From: an uncultured Halomonas sp. | GTDB taxonomy: Bacteria; Pseudomonadota; Gammaproteobacteria; Pseudomonadales; Halomonadaceae | NCBI RefSeq assembly: GCF_947493865.1 | Contig: NZ_CANLTC010000001.1 | Coordinates: forward strand, 248,001-312,000 | Direction of reading: 5' to 3' | Length of the DNA stretch: 64,000 nt | Part shown: positions 46,605 to 56,529 of the stretch, piece after piece | Numbering within the stretch: position 1 is the stretch's first letter | How the letters are laid out: every line of letters begins with the position of its first letter | Program-made: the position numbers and the translations under genes | The notes under the pieces: generated by a model | The model's input: the letters and a program-made list of their open reading frames with translations, nothing else | What the model was told of the DNA's origin: nothing | The model's database searches: none

Positions 46605-47075
46605 CTACCACCAGAACCAGCCGTGGCTCCCCGCCACGGCACCGGCAACCGTCACAAGACTGATGGTCAGCAATCCCCAGTGAAGCCCCTGTATCACTCG
46701 AAAGGTGGCGCGCGGCGCTCGGGTGGCGCGCGCATGAAACCAGCGATGCAGGAACAGAGGCTCGAAGACGAATAGCATCAGGGTGAATACCGCCCATACC
46801 GCGATCATGGCGTGTAGCCACCAGTAATCCAGCGAAAGCAATCGCTGCCAGCCCAGCACATGCAACATGTAGAAGCCGCTAGCGCCGGCCAGTAGCGTAG
46901 TAATACGCGACTGCCAGGCGAAGCGTGCCTCCACCTGCTCGAAGAATGAGACGGCTTCCGAAGGGTCCTTGAAACGCTTGACCGCTGGCAGCAGCACGGT
47001 GGTCACCATGGCCACACCGCCGATCCACAGCACCACCGCCAGCACATGCAGTACCCGAGCCAGGGCGAGTTCCAT
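46605..47075 (-). CDS. CopD-like membrane protein
   Basis: A 156-residue protein with four hydrophobic helices and membrane histidines (LHVLAVVLWIGGVAM, WWLHAMIAVWAVF, LHWGLLTISLV), resembling the CopD copper-resistance family. It is 13 bp after hemN and convergent with nosL. Whether it moves copper or binds heme is not known. Confidence 0.82.
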   Translation of the reverse strand: MELALARVLHVLAVVLWIGGVAMVTTVLLPAVKRFKDPSEAVSFFEQVEARFAWQSRITTLLAGASGFYMLHVLGWQRLLSLDYWWLHAMIAVWAVFTLMLFVFEPLFLHRWFHARATRAPRATFRVIQGLHWGLLTISLVTVAGAVAGSHGWFWW

Positions 47076-47088
47076 CAGTCAGGCGACC

Positions 47089-48483
47089 TCACACCGTGCG
47101 CGAAAAGCGCCGTTCTCGAGAATCGGCGACGATGTAGGCATCGAAGGCCATGGCCACATTGCGCATCATCAGTTGACCCTGGGGATGCAGTACCAGGGTA
47201 TCTCCGTCAATGCTCACCAGATCGTCCGCCATCAGTTCGTCCAGAGAGGCCAGCGCATCGGCGAAATAGTCCCGGAAGCGAATGCCATGGGCGGCCTCGA
47301 TATCGGCGAAGTCGACACGCCCATGGCACATCAACTGGTGGATGACATCACGCCGCAGATGGTCGTCCGCGTTGAGCCGATAGCCACGCTGGATGGGCAA
47401 CTGGCCCTTGTCGAGAGCCGCATAGTATTCCGACAGCACCTTGGCGTTCTGGCTATAGGTATCCCCGACCTTGGCGATGGCGGACACACCCAGACCGATC
47501 AGGTCGCAGTCCGCATGGGTGGAATAGCCCTGAAAATTGCGCTGCAACGTGCCGTTGTCCCGGGCTCGAGCAAGCTCGTCGTCAGGCAGCGCGAAATGAT
47601 CCATGCCGATGTAGACGTAGCCCGCCGCCTGCAGGTGACCGATCGTGAGTTCAAGCAGTTCCAGCTTGCGCTCCGGGGGCGGCATGTCTTCCGGGCGAAT
47701 CAGGCGTTGAGCGCGAAAAGTATCCGGCAGATGGGCATAGCTGTAGGTCGCGACCCGGTCCGGGCGCATGCTCACTACCTTGTCCAGCGTGGTAGTGAAG
47801 CTCTCGACGGTCTGGAGCGGCAAGCCGTAGATCAGATCGAAGCTGATGGACTCGAAGCCGACCTCGCGCGCCGTCTCGATCAGATCCTGTATCTGCTGCT
47901 CGCTCTGGATGCGATTGACCGCCTCCTGCACGTCGGGATCGAAATCCTGTACGCCCAGACTCAGCCGGTTGAACCCCAGCGCGTACAACTCACGAAGCTG
48001 TTGCGGCGATACGGTGCGCGGGTCCACTTCCAGGGAGAACTCTCGCTGCGCGCCACGTTCCAGAGTAAAGGCCTCGTCGAGCGCGTTCATCAGCTCCGCC
48101 ATCTGGGCGTTGGTGAGATAGGTCGGCGTGCCGCCCCCCAGATGCAGCTGGGTCAACTTGCGGGACGTATCGAACATCTCGGCCTGCATGGCGATCTCGC
48201 GCTTGAGATACTCGAGATACTCCACCGCCTTTTCGGTCTTGTGGGTGATGATCTTGTTGCAGGCGCAGTAGTAGCACAGGCTCTTGCAGAACGGGATATG
48301 AATATAGACCGAGAGCGGTTTAGGCGATGCGGCGGCGTTGCTGCGCTTCACCGCATCCCGGTAGTCGTCCAGGGCAAAGGCGGCATTGAAGCGCGGCGCC
48401 GTGGGGTAAGACGTGTAGCGCGGCCCCGGGCGATCATACTTTTCGACCAGAGCACGATCGAAGGTCAAATCATTTGGTTTCAC
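47089..48483 (-). CDS. hemN: Oxygen-independent coproporphyrinogen III dehydrogenase
   Basis: Radical SAM enzyme of 464 residues that makes protoporphyrinogen IX without oxygen. The cluster motif CX3CX2C is in PFCKSLCYYCACNKI, preceded by RPGPRYTSYPTAP typical of true HemN. Heme supply in anoxia is needed for NirS, NorBC and the cytochromes here. It lies in a probable operon with nnrS and a small gene upstream and the copD-like gene downstream. Confidence 0.95.
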   Translation of the reverse strand: MKPNDLTFDRALVEKYDRPGPRYTSYPTAPRFNAAFALDDYRDAVKRSNAAASPKPLSVYIHIPFCKSLCYYCACNKIITHKTEKAVEYLEYLKREIAMQAEMFDTSRKLTQLHLGGGTPTYLTNAQMAELMNALDEAFTLERGAQREFSLEVDPRTVSPQQLRELYALGFNRLSLGVQDFDPDVQEAVNRIQSEQQIQDLIETAREVGFESISFDLIYGLPLQTVESFTTTLDKVVSMRPDRVATYSYAHLPDTFRAQRLIRPEDMPPPERKLELLELTIGHLQAAGYVYIGMDHFALPDDELARARDNGTLQRNFQGYSTHADCDLIGLGVSAIAKVGDTYSQNAKVLSEYYAALDKGQLPIQRGYRLNADDHLRRDVIHQLMCHGRVDFADIEAAHGIRFRDYFADALASLDELMADDLVSIDGDTLVLHPQGQLMMRNVAMAFDAYIVADSRERRFSRTV

Positions 48484-48521
48484 GATCTCTCCGCAGTATT
48501 CCTAATTCGGGGGTCACAGGC

Positions 48522-48926
48522 TCAATGGAAGCTGACCGCATCGCCCTTGCGATCGAACGCCAGGAAATTGTCGATGGTTCCCTGCTGCAGCGACTCCACC
48601 ATACGTTGCAGGGGTTGTTCCGCTTCGTCGCTGCTGGGCGGCTGGCGACCGTCACCGGCCAAGGCGGCGGCAAAGACGATATTCCACTCGACCCCGGTGC
48701 GCCGGGACTCCTCGACCAGCGCCTGCATGTCGCTCAGCTCATCCAGGGTCTTGTCGACGCACAGCACCGGCGCCAACACGCCACCCTCGCCCTGTTCGAA
48801 GCGCTCGCGCTGCTGAGCATCGGGATGGTCCGGCAGCTCGGCCCGGGCGAACACGAACAGCAGACGCTGTGGTTCAGGCTGTTGGCGCGCTTCCGCCAGC
48901 AAATCGGTAAAACAGGCAATGGACAC
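48522..48926 (-). CDS. Conserved hypothetical protein between nnrS and hemN
   Basis: A protein of about 134 residues starting at GTG 48926, six bases after AAGGAG; ATG 48932 is the alternative but would abut the Shine-Dalgarno. The sequence reads SIACFTDLLAEARQQPEPQR and later VLCVDKTLDELSDMQALVEE, with an acidic, soluble character and no cofactor motif. I recall similar proteins in databases with an unsupported ribonucleotide reductase label; no such motif is visible. A longer upstream frame into nnrS is not likely. Confidence 0.7.
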   Translation of the reverse strand: MSIACFTDLLAEARQQPEPQRLLFVFARAELPDHPDAQQRERFEQGEGGVLAPVLCVDKTLDELSDMQALVEESRRTGVEWNIVFAAALAGDGRQPPSSDEAEQPLQRMVESLQQGTIDNFLAFDRKGDAVSFH

Positions 48927-48982
48927 AAGCATCTCCTTACAGTGACAACAGCAACATCCAGAATTTTCGTTTATCCGAAAGC

Positions 48983-50152
48983 TCAACCTCGCTGAGCTTC
49001 GCGGTGCCGCGCTGCCTGACGTTTCAGGCCATCGCCGATGGCGGTGCACAAGCACCATGTGGCCAATAACCAAGCCAGACACCAGATGAGAGAAGCGCTC
49101 CACAGCAGCGCCAGATGAAACGATACGACATGCGGCGCAGCAAGCCGCAGCAAGGTCGCCACTGCGATCAGCACGGTAAACACCGGGATGCGCCATTCCC
49201 GGGCAAGATCCGCCGTATCACGTCCGCCGGCCTGGAGAATGGTGGAGCGCATCATGATAACACCCGTAAGTGTCCCTAGCGCCCCCAGTGTAATGACATG
49301 GATCAAGCCCGAGGTCATTTGCTGCTGCCACTGAGCGATACCCATACTCGCAAGCCCCACTATCAACCAGCCATACCCGGCGCCAAGGCAAAGCAGATCC
49401 GGCCTCGCACCGCAGTACCACAATCGCCAGCGTAGCAGGCGTACCAGCGCCAGCGCTGCCGCCAGAATCAGCACGAGACCTGCCCAACTGCGGCTAGGCG
49501 GCCAGCTCATCAGCGCAATAGCCAGGATCATGCCAAGAATGAGCCATCCTTCGACCCGCGGCTGCACGCGGGCATTCAGTACCTTACCCAGGCGCTGGTA
49601 ATGCCCGGCTAACGCTGGCGCGATCACCCGTCCTCCCATGAACAACATCAGCAGCGCCAACAGCAGCACCGCCTGATACACCAGGGCATGCTGCAGAGCT
49701 ACCGCCGAACCAGCATGCATCAGCCAGAACAAGATCGCCGCCAGTGCACAGATCGATAACAGCAGCGGGCTCAACATTCGGTTGCGCCATTTCTTGGCGG
49801 AATGAAAACGCGGCACGATGTGCATCGCCAGCCCGAGCGCAAATAGCGTACCGAACAAGGGTGGCAGGAAGCTGTCAGGCGTCAGTAAATATCCCAGCCG
49901 TGCACCCAGCCACAATCCAAACAGAATCACCAGACGCCGCAGGCTCAAAGGGCCCAGCAGATAGCCCGCGATCACGGCCAGGGCGAAGCCGAACAGCAAC
50001 TCCCGCGCATGGTCGAGGCCGCTATTGATGCCCGGCAGCATCAAAGGGCGATAGAACATCGCCCATAGCGACAGCGGCACCAGCACCGCTGCATAGAGAC
50101 CAGCCGCGGGGAAGAACAGCACCCTTGCCGGCAACTTGCGTTGATTATTCAT
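48983..50152 (-). CDS. nnrS: NnrS family membrane protein, second copy
   Basis: A complete NnrS protein of 389 residues with about 12 hydrophobic helices. The ATG at 50152 follows AAGGCC and gives MNNQRKLPARVLFFPAAGLYAAV; a longer frame from 50266 would cross the NsrR operator. Internal motifs include GLIHVITLGALGTLTGVIMM and VPRFHSAKKWRN. It heads a unit with a small gene, hemN and the copD-like gene. It is divergent in sequence from the copy at 1-890. Confidence 0.9.
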   Translation of the reverse strand: MNNQRKLPARVLFFPAAGLYAAVLVPLSLWAMFYRPLMLPGINSGLDHARELLFGFALAVIAGYLLGPLSLRRLVILFGLWLGARLGYLLTPDSFLPPLFGTLFALGLAMHIVPRFHSAKKWRNRMLSPLLLSICALAAILFWLMHAGSAVALQHALVYQAVLLLALLMLFMGGRVIAPALAGHYQRLGKVLNARVQPRVEGWLILGMILAIALMSWPPSRSWAGLVLILAAALALVRLLRWRLWYCGARPDLLCLGAGYGWLIVGLASMGIAQWQQQMTSGLIHVITLGALGTLTGVIMMRSTILQAGGRDTADLAREWRIPVFTVLIAVATLLRLAAPHVVSFHLALLWSASLIWCLAWLLATWCLCTAIGDGLKRQAARHREAQRG

Positions 50153-50189
50153 ATAGGCCTTGCGCTTGTGCACTCCAGGGCGGCCAACT

Positions 50190-50212
50190 AACATACATAA
50201 AACATACATCTT
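50190..50212 (-). promoter_or_regulatory. Probable NsrR operator before the second nnrS
   Basis: On the minus strand AAGATGTATG begins a 23-bp imperfect repeat ending TATGTT. The first half fits the NsrR consensus well; the second half is degenerate. It is 38 bp before nnrS and 158 bp from the nsrR start on the other strand. Confidence 0.6.
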
Positions 50213-50369
50213 ATAAGCTACAGCGTACTTTTTATAGCCTGCTATGGAACGATGCCTCTTTTCCATGTGTCTTGTTATTTATCAATAACCAACGCCATTC
50301 GATACGTCAGTGGTCATATTGTCATCTTCACTGAGAGGCAAGGTAGCCCACGCTTACGAGGTCACCAGC

Positions 50370-50846
50370 ATGCACATCACCCGCTATACCGATTATTCGC
50401 TGCGAGTTCTGCTTTATGTGGCGCTCAAGGGCGAGGAACGCTCTACCATCAGTGAAATCGCCGAGCGCTACGATATTTCCCGTAACCATTTGATGAAAGT
50501 GGTGCAGGAACTCAATCGCAAGGGCTACCTGCAAGCCATTCGCGGCAAGAACGGCGGGCTGCTGCTGAAACAGCCCGCCGAGGATATCAATATCGGTGCG
50601 CTGGTACGGGATACCGAACAGGATCTTGAATTGGTGGAGTGCTTCGGTGATAACAACAAGTGCGTAATCACCCCTGCCTGCCGCATCAAGAACGTACTTT
50701 TCGAGGCGCTGGAGGCCTTTTTCAAGGTACTCGATAGCTACACCCTTGCCGACATGCTGGGGCCGAATCCATGCATCCGTAGTGAACTGATCAGATTGCT
50801 ACAGCTCAACAGTTCCCATCACCCGGAACCTCACGTCAGCGCTTGA
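50370..50846 (+). CDS. nsrR: NsrR, NO-sensing Rrf2-family repressor
   Basis: A 158-residue Rrf2 regulator with an N-terminal winged helix ([19 protein letters not shown], and [18 protein letters not shown] for recognition) and three conserved cysteines C91, C98 and C104 in [18 protein letters not shown] that bind an Fe-S cluster destroyed by NO. The start at 50370 gives the family's standard N-terminus. At least four NsrR-like sites in the window are candidate targets. The end overlaps convergent cysN by 11 bp. Confidence 0.95.
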   Translation: MHITRYTDYSLRVLLYVALKGEERSTISEIAERYDISRNHLMKVVQELNRKGYLQAIRGKNGGLLLKQPAEDINIGALVRDTEQDLELVECFGDNNKCVITPACRIKNVLFEALEAFFKVLDSYTLADMLGPNPCIRSELIRLLQLNSSHHPEPHVSA

Positions 50847-52266
50847 ATCCTTCCTGAATATTCTTGGCTTCCCAATGGGGGAAGTATTTGCGGATCAAAC
50901 CGTTGAGCTCGAGTTCGAAGCCCTGCCAATCGGTGGTGGCTTGTCTCGTATCGCAACCGGGCTCCCCCATACCCCGCATCATCCCCGCCCCTACGGTGAG
51001 GTTACTCAGCCGGTCGATAACGATGAAGCTAGCGGTGCTCGGACTACGCTGATAATCGTCCACCGGCAACGGCGCGGTGAGTTCTAACCGGCAGCGCCCG
51101 ATGGCGTTCAGGTCCAACTGTTCAGCGGGTTTATGCGCCAGCGTATTGACGTCGACCTGGTAGTCGATGGCACTCACCTGCCCTGCCACCACCCGGGTAC
51201 CCAGCTTGATATCATAGAGCCTGTCTAGCGCCATTGGCGTATCGTGCAGCCAGACGATGTCGGCGTCGATATTGGACGCCAGCGCTATATCATCGCTCGC
51301 CTTCACCAGCCAGTCGCCTCTGGAAATATCGAGCTCGTTGTTCAATGTGACGGTAATTGCCTGCCCCGGCGATGCAAGCGCCAGATCGCCATCGAAGGTG
51401 ACGATGCGCTCCACCCGGGCGGTCTTGCCCGAGGGCAATACCTTGACCGCCTGACCTGGGCGCAGGGTGCCGGCGGCCAGGGTGCCGCTGTAGCCGCGAA
51501 AGTCATGGTCCGGACGGTTGACATACTGTACTGGCAGGCGCAGGTCTTCGAGATTCTGATCTCGGGCGATTTCGATCCTTTCCAGCAGCTCGAGCAGCGT
51601 GGGGCCGGCGTACCAGTTGATGTGCTGGCTCCTGTCGACCACGTTATCGCCCTGTAGCGCCGAGATAGGAACGCAGCGAATGTCCTGTACGGCGAGCTTT
51701 TCGGCAAAGCCACGATACTCGGCGACGATCTCATCGAAACGCGCCTGGGAGAAGTCGACCAGGTCCATCTTGTTGACCGCGATCACCAGGTGCTGGATGC
51801 CCAGCAGGTCGCAGATGAAACTGTGTCGGCGGGTCTGGGTCTGTACGCCGTGGCGCGCATCGATGAGGATTATCGCGAGACTGGCAGTCGAGGCGCCGGT
51901 GGCCATGTTGCGGGTGTACTGCTCGTGGCCCGGGGTGTCGGCGATGATGAACTTGCGCTTGTCCGTGGAGAAATAGCGGTAGGCCACGTCGATGGTGATG
52001 CCCTGCTCCCGCTCGGACTGCAGGCCGTCCACCAGCAGCGCCAGATCGACCGCCTCGCCGGTGGTGCCGCTCTTCTTCGAATCTCGGGTGATGGCGGCGA
52101 GCTGGTCCTCGTAGATCATCTTGGAATCGTGAAGCAGCCGCCCGATCAGGGTCGACTTGCCGTCATCGACGCTGCCGCAGGTGATGAAACGCAGCAGATC
52201 CTTGTTTTCGTGGGCCTTGAGATAGGCGTCGATGTCGTCGGCGATCAGATTCGATTGGTGTGACAT
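50836..52266 (-). CDS. cysN: Sulfate adenylyltransferase subunit 1 (GTPase)
   Basis: GTP-dependent regulatory subunit of 476 residues for ATP sulfurylase, first step of sulfate assimilation. G-domain motifs are [17 protein letters not shown] and NKMD. No APS-kinase (CysC) domain is fused. It is transcribed with cysD, with an unusual 470-bp insert between them. Confidence 0.95.
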   Translation of the reverse strand: MSHQSNLIADDIDAYLKAHENKDLLRFITCGSVDDGKSTLIGRLLHDSKMIYEDQLAAITRDSKKSGTTGEAVDLALLVDGLQSEREQGITIDVAYRYFSTDKRKFIIADTPGHEQYTRNMATGASTASLAIILIDARHGVQTQTRRHSFICDLLGIQHLVIAVNKMDLVDFSQARFDEIVAEYRGFAEKLAVQDIRCVPISALQGDNVVDRSQHINWYAGPTLLELLERIEIARDQNLEDLRLPVQYVNRPDHDFRGYSGTLAAGTLRPGQAVKVLPSGKTARVERIVTFDGDLALASPGQAITVTLNNELDISRGDWLVKASDDIALASNIDADIVWLHDTPMALDRLYDIKLGTRVVAGQVSAIDYQVDVNTLAHKPAEQLDLNAIGRCRLELTAPLPVDDYQRSPSTASFIVIDRLSNLTVGAGMMRGMGEPGCDTRQATTDWQGFELELNGLIRKYFPHWEAKNIQEGFKR

Positions 52267-52318
52267 AGCAAGCTCTCAGGAGTAAGGGGTAAGAGGAAAG
52301 AAGGAAGAAGGAAGCCCG

Positions 52319-52672
52319 TCAGCCGGTATCGTAGTCCGCTTGCCTACGAATCAGTCCTGTCAGCATAGCGGCGATCTCTTTGGTCTCTGCTACCCACTGG
52401 TACCCTTTCTCCCTATTGATGTAGTCGATCTCCATACCGATGTAGATCTGTGTTCGCAATTCGGCGCACGAGCTCTTGGCGATATGAAGAAACTTGGTTC
52501 GATCCTTGACGGTAGGCCTCGTCATGCCTTCAGCAATATTGCTGGGCACGGATCAGCCCGAACGAGTGATCTGGTCCTTGAAGCCAAAGTCCCGAGAGTC
52601 AGCGAAATGGCGGTACAGATCGGCCGATAGCCTTGCCGAACGCTTCCAGACATCCAGTCGCTCAAAATCCAT
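52319..52672 (-). pseudogene. Four-helix-bundle protein gene (23S rRNA intervening-sequence type) with in-frame stop
   Basis: Reading from ATG 52672 gives MDFERLDVWKRSARLSADLY and so on, typical of the four-helix-bundle proteins encoded in 23S rRNA intervening sequences and scattered elsewhere. Codon 40 is TGA (52553-52555) within the conserved motif SG-L-SVPSNIAEG where leucine is expected. The rest remains in frame to 52319 (117 codons in all) with no other defect. A single base change therefore explains the break, and it may be recent. An internal GTG at 52549 gives a 76-residue frame without a clear ribosome site. Confidence 0.82.
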
Positions 52673-52736
52673 CCGCCTTTCTCTCTTCTGACTTCTCTCT
52701 TCCGTCTTGGGTACTTCCTTGCGCGCCTACGGCGCG

Positions 52737-53651
52737 CTAGAAGTACCCCTCGCGCTTCTTGCGCTCCATGCTGCCGGCCTGGTCGTGGTCGATGGCGCGG
52801 CCACTGCGTTCACTGGTGCGGGTCAGAAGCATCTCCTGGATGATCTCGGGCAGGGTGGCGGCTTGTGATTCCACCGCGCCGGTCAGCGGGTAGCAACCCA
52901 GGGTGCGGAATCGCACCGACTTCGTCTCGGGCACTTCGCCTTCCGCCAGCGGCAGGCGCTCGTCGTCGACCATGATCTGCATGCCGTCGCGCTCGACCAC
53001 CGGGCGCGGGGCGGCGTAGTACAGCGGCACGATAGGAATCGATTCCAGGTAGATGTACTGCCAGATGTCGAGTTCGGTCCAGTTGGAGAGCGGGAAGACG
53101 CGGATCGATTCGCCCTTGTCGATGCGGGCGTTGTAGATGTTCCACAGCTCCGGGCGCTGGTTCTTGGGATCCCAGCGATGGTGCTTGTCGCGGAAGGAGT
53201 AGACCCGCTCCTTGGCCCTTGAGGCTTCCTCGTCTCGGCGGGCGCCACCAAAGGCGGCATCGAAGCCGTACTTGTCCAGCGCCTGCTTGAGGGACTGGGT
53301 CTTCATCACGTCGGTGTACTTGGCGCTGCCGTGATCGAAGGGATTGATGTTGGCCGCCCGCCCTTCCTCGTTGATGTGCTCGATCAGCTCCATACCCACC
53401 TCCGCGGCCATGCGGTCGCGAAATTCGATCATCTCGCGAAACTTCCAGGTGGTGTTGACGTGCATTAGGGGAAACGGCGGCGTACCCGGGTAGAAGGCCT
53501 TGCGTGCCAGGTGCAGCATCACCGAGGAGTCCTTGCCGATGGAGTAGAGCATCACCGGGTTGGCGAATTCGGCGGCGACTTCGCGCAAGATGTGGATCGA
53601 TTCCGCCTCGAGCTGCTTGAGATGGGTCTGGGGCTGGAGTGAAGACATCAA
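52737..53651 (-). CDS. cysD: Sulfate adenylyltransferase subunit 2
   Basis: Catalytic subunit of 304 residues that makes adenosine 5'-phosphosulfate. The PP-loop motif [13 protein letters not shown] lies near residue 38, and the conserved [20 protein letters not shown] near residue 135. Upstream of cysN in the same direction, separated by the broken four-helix-bundle gene. No CysB site could be assigned by eye. Confidence 0.96.
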   Translation of the reverse strand: MMSSLQPQTHLKQLEAESIHILREVAAEFANPVMLYSIGKDSSVMLHLARKAFYPGTPPFPLMHVNTTWKFREMIEFRDRMAAEVGMELIEHINEEGRAANINPFDHGSAKYTDVMKTQSLKQALDKYGFDAAFGGARRDEEASRAKERVYSFRDKHHRWDPKNQRPELWNIYNARIDKGESIRVFPLSNWTELDIWQYIYLESIPIVPLYYAAPRPVVERDGMQIMVDDERLPLAEGEVPETKSVRFRTLGCYPLTGAVESQAATLPEIIQEMLLTRTSERSGRAIDHDQAGSMERKKREGYF

Positions 53652-53814
53652 GGGTGCATCCTCTCATGACAGGCGTCTGGTTCGCTTAACCGACACGGCT
53701 AATATGCGACAGTCAGGAGAGTACGTTAACGAGACAATATCGATAACGTAAAAGACTTAATAAACATTCTTTAAGCACATAAAGAAATATAGGAATGGCG
53801 AAAGCGGAGTAATC

Positions 53815-54537
53815 CTAGAGTTCTACGCACTCGATCCAGGTCGTCAGGTGCGAGTCTTCCAGGTCCACGACACGAAATCCGGGTAGCGCATGGCTGTCGA
53901 CAGCAAAGTCTACCGAGCCGGGCAAGAATTGATCGCTAGTGGAAGGACAGCCATAAATCAGAACGTTATCCAACCGCTGCTCGAACGACTGGTGAATGTG
54001 CCCGCACAGGATGGCATTTACCTGGGAGTATGGCGCCAGGGTCTGCCAGAGGGCGTCGCGATCCTTCAAGCCAATGGCGTCCATCCAGTCAGAGCCGATC
54101 GTGACCGGCGGATGATGCAGCGCCAGCAAGACAGGTCGTTCATCTTTTTCCAGACGCTCGGCCAAGGTTTCAAGCTGCTTCTTTCCCAGTTCACCATGAG
54201 GGTGCCCTTCGACCTGAGAATCGAGAAGCAGCAGGCGCCAGCTGCCAAGATCGATCTCATCCTGTAGCGGGTGCACGTCATTCATGAGATCAGGGCTGTC
54301 GTGGTTGCCTGGAAACCAGTACCAAGGGCAGCCGAAGGAGGAAAAGAGTATCGCGGCATGGCGATAGGAATCCAGGGTTTGATCCTGGCTGATGTCGCCG
54401 GTTATCACGACGGTATCGGGACGCAACTGCCGGGCGCGTTCAACGACTTTTTGCAGCTGTGCCAGCGGATACCCCGTGCGAGAGCGCGCGTCGGGATCAG
54501 CGTGAAGGTGGCAATCGGTAATCTGGATCAGACGCAT
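53815..54537 (-). CDS. cpdA: 3',5'-cyclic AMP phosphodiesterase
   Basis: Metallophosphoesterase of 240 residues that hydrolyses cAMP. Metal-site motifs are TDCHLHAD, GDISQDQ, PGNHDS, LHHPPV and CGHIHQ. The start at 54537 (MRLIQITDCHLH) shares one base with the yqiB stop (TGATG). Part of the nudF-yqiB-cpdA operon common in gammaproteobacteria. Confidence 0.93.
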   Translation of the reverse strand: MRLIQITDCHLHADPDARSRTGYPLAQLQKVVERARQLRPDTVVITGDISQDQTLDSYRHAAILFSSFGCPWYWFPGNHDSPDLMNDVHPLQDEIDLGSWRLLLLDSQVEGHPHGELGKKQLETLAERLEKDERPVLLALHHPPVTIGSDWMDAIGLKDRDALWQTLAPYSQVNAILCGHIHQSFEQRLDNVLIYGCPSTSDQFLPGSVDFAVDSHALPGFRVVDLEDSHLTTWIECVEL

Positions 54538-54983
54538 CAGCGCAGTTCGGGTAACCGCTCGGCATGGCCATGATTGAACCCATGGTCCAGCCACTCGCCC
54601 AGAAAGCGATTGAGCTGGAGTTTTTCATCCGGCTGATGCATGCGTGCGTTGGGATAGCGATAACGACCGTTGAAGTGACGCTGACGCTGGAAATCGGTGA
54701 CTTCCGCCATGCGCACATCATGATAAAGGTGCACCAGCATGCGTGGCGTGTCGATGAAGGCGTCGAGGACACCGGTCTGGGCCACCCGCACGATGGTCGT
54801 GTAGGGAGCACATTCGAGAACTTCCAGCCATAGCGTACCGAAACGGCTCGACTTCCCCGCCAGCGGTACCTCGCGCACGTCACCGGCATCAAGATCTCCC
54901 AGCAGACGAGTCATGCGCAGATAGTTGGCTGTGCACTCCCCCTGCAGTGTCTTGAGGTCGGTTACATAGGCGGTTCTGACCAC
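54537..54983 (-). CDS. yqiB: DUF1249 protein YqiB
   Basis: A 148-residue protein of the YqiB/DUF1249 family, of unknown function. It contains CTANYLRMTRLL and RYPNARMHQPDEKLQLNRFLGEWL, both typical. It lies 4 bp after nudF and overlaps cpdA by one base, the order seen in E. coli. Confidence 0.9.
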   Translation of the reverse strand: MVRTAYVTDLKTLQGECTANYLRMTRLLGDLDAGDVREVPLAGKSSRFGTLWLEVLECAPYTTIVRVAQTGVLDAFIDTPRMLVHLYHDVRMAEVTDFQRQRHFNGRYRYPNARMHQPDEKLQLNRFLGEWLDHGFNHGHAERLPELR

Positions 54984-54987
54984 TAAA

Positions 54988-55617
54988 TCATCTCCTTGCT
55001 CGTAATGAGGCGCGCTCTCGCGCCAACCAATAAAAGCTAATCAAACCCATGGCATTGTCGAGACGACCCGCCTCGAGAAGCTCCCAGGCCCTGGCAAACG
55101 ATAGCACATGCACCAGGATATCCTCGTTTTCTTCATCGAGACCGTGCACGCCGCCCAGATTGCTCGAATCCACCAGGCCACAGAACAGGGTCACCCGTTC
55201 GTTGCAGGCTCCGGGGCTCGGATAGTAAGAGTGCAACTCGAACAACTCCTGTATCTCGCATCCAGCTTCTTCCATGGCCTCTCGGCAGGCCACATCCGCC
55301 GGCGTCTCTCCTGGCTCGATCAAGCCAGCCACCGGCTCGAGCTTCCAGGGACTCAATGTATCCTCGAGGGCGCCGGCCCGCACCTGCTCCACCAGAACGA
55401 CACAGTCGCGCTCCACGTCATAAAGCAGCACCCCTACCGCATCATGGCGAACATGCACCTCTCGACTGACCAGGTTGCTCCAGCCACCCTTGAACAGGCG
55501 ATGACGCAGATGACGCCGCTCGAGGTTGAAAAACCCTTGGTACAGGCACTCGGTGCTGGTCAACTCAACATCGGCGGCACCAAAGCGCGGCGTATCCAGC
55601 GAGTTCCCTTCGGTCAT
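54988..55617 (-). CDS. nudF: ADP-ribose pyrophosphatase (Nudix)
   Basis: Nudix hydrolase of 209 residues acting on ADP-ribose. The Nudix box G-X5-E-X7-REUXEEXGU is seen as GLIEPGETPADVACREAMEEAG near residue 100. The start at 55617 (MTEGNSLDTP) matches family length; upstream in-frame ATG 55728 adds an unlikely extension. First gene of the nudF-yqiB-cpdA unit. Confidence 0.92.
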   Translation of the reverse strand: MTEGNSLDTPRFGAADVELTSTECLYQGFFNLERRHLRHRLFKGGWSNLVSREVHVRHDAVGVLLYDVERDCVVLVEQVRAGALEDTLSPWKLEPVAGLIEPGETPADVACREAMEEAGCEIQELFELHSYYPSPGACNERVTLFCGLVDSSNLGGVHGLDEENEDILVHVLSFARAWELLEAGRLDNAMGLISFYWLARERASLRARR

Positions 55618-55740
55618 GCGTTTTCCCCGACAAGATGAAATAAAGAGAGGATGAAATGAAGAGGGGTGATATGAAACGAGCCTCAACAAACAATACTCCA
55701 TTATCGGGGCCGTACATGGCAATTCCAACCGCGATCGCTA

Positions 55741-56382
55741 TTACTGAAGAGAAGCTACCAACCTTCGGGCCTGGTCCCGCAGCGCCTCATCGGATAGCTC
55801 GCGCTCGCGTCGCGCCTCGCCATTCACCGCGCGCCGGGCATGTTCCAGCGCCAACTTCTCCTGCCCCTCTTCTTTCAGGAAAGCGGCATAATAGTAATTT
55901 ACATCAATGCCCTGGGGGCGCAGTGTCAATGCCTTTTGAAACATGGCCCTGGCAGTGTCGTCATCGCCGAAACCCACTGGCCACCCTGGCACGCGATCAT
56001 AAAGCGCGCCCAATGTTACGTAAGCCGAGCCATCGTTGCCCTTGGGGTCGAGCTCGATACCGCGCTCCAATGCAGCTCGAGCGTCCTTGGCCAACCCCAG
56101 GGCTGCCAGGCCTCCCGATTCCCGGGCCTGGGAGGCCAGCACGATACCTTGCCAGATTAACACCCGGGAGTCGTCGAAATATTGTCGAGCAAGCGTTCCT
56201 GCTTCATCGGCAAGCCCTGCGAGCGCTTTAGCGCGAGCATCTTCGGGCATTTGAGACGTGATATTCTCCCAGCGGTTCTTGAGGGAGAACAGCTCGCTAT
56301 CTTGAGCCAGCACGCTGGATACACCGACTGACAGGAACAGCCCCAACAGGCCGGCTTTGAGTAGACGTGGATCAAGTGACAT
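55741..56382 (-). CDS. Exported TPR-like protein
   Basis: A 213-residue protein with a signal peptide ending at VLA-QD (near residue 26) and helical repeats resembling TPR units (ARAALERGIELDPKG, ARAMFQKALTLRPQG). No enzyme motif. It is divergent from greB. Function unknown; periplasmic scaffold is a guess. Confidence 0.75.
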   Translation of the reverse strand: MSLDPRLLKAGLLGLFLSVGVSSVLAQDSELFSLKNRWENITSQMPEDARAKALAGLADEAGTLARQYFDDSRVLIWQGIVLASQARESGGLAALGLAKDARAALERGIELDPKGNDGSAYVTLGALYDRVPGWPVGFGDDDTARAMFQKALTLRPQGIDVNYYYAAFLKEEGQEKLALEHARRAVNGEARRERELSDEALRDQARRLVASLQ

Positions 56383-56529
56383 GGAGTACTCTCTGAAATA
56401 CGTTATGGTTGTTCATGGTTGTTTCGGGAGCAGCAACGCTTCCTGACTGCAATGTAACGAACGTTTGAATGACGCGCCATCGATAAAAGTGATCGAAAGA
56501 CAGCCGTCGGGAGACAGAAGGTATCGCCC

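Noticed and set aside
48522..49196. A longer version of the hypothetical gene between nnrS and hemN
   Set aside because: The extra 88-90 codons read through the end of nnrS with a cysteine-rich, unconserved sequence; the GTG at 48926 has a proper ribosome site.
52553..52555. TGA in the four-helix-bundle gene as selenocysteine
   Set aside because: The residue expected there is leucine in a conserved motif and no selenocysteine insertion hairpin is apparent; a nonsense mutation is simpler.
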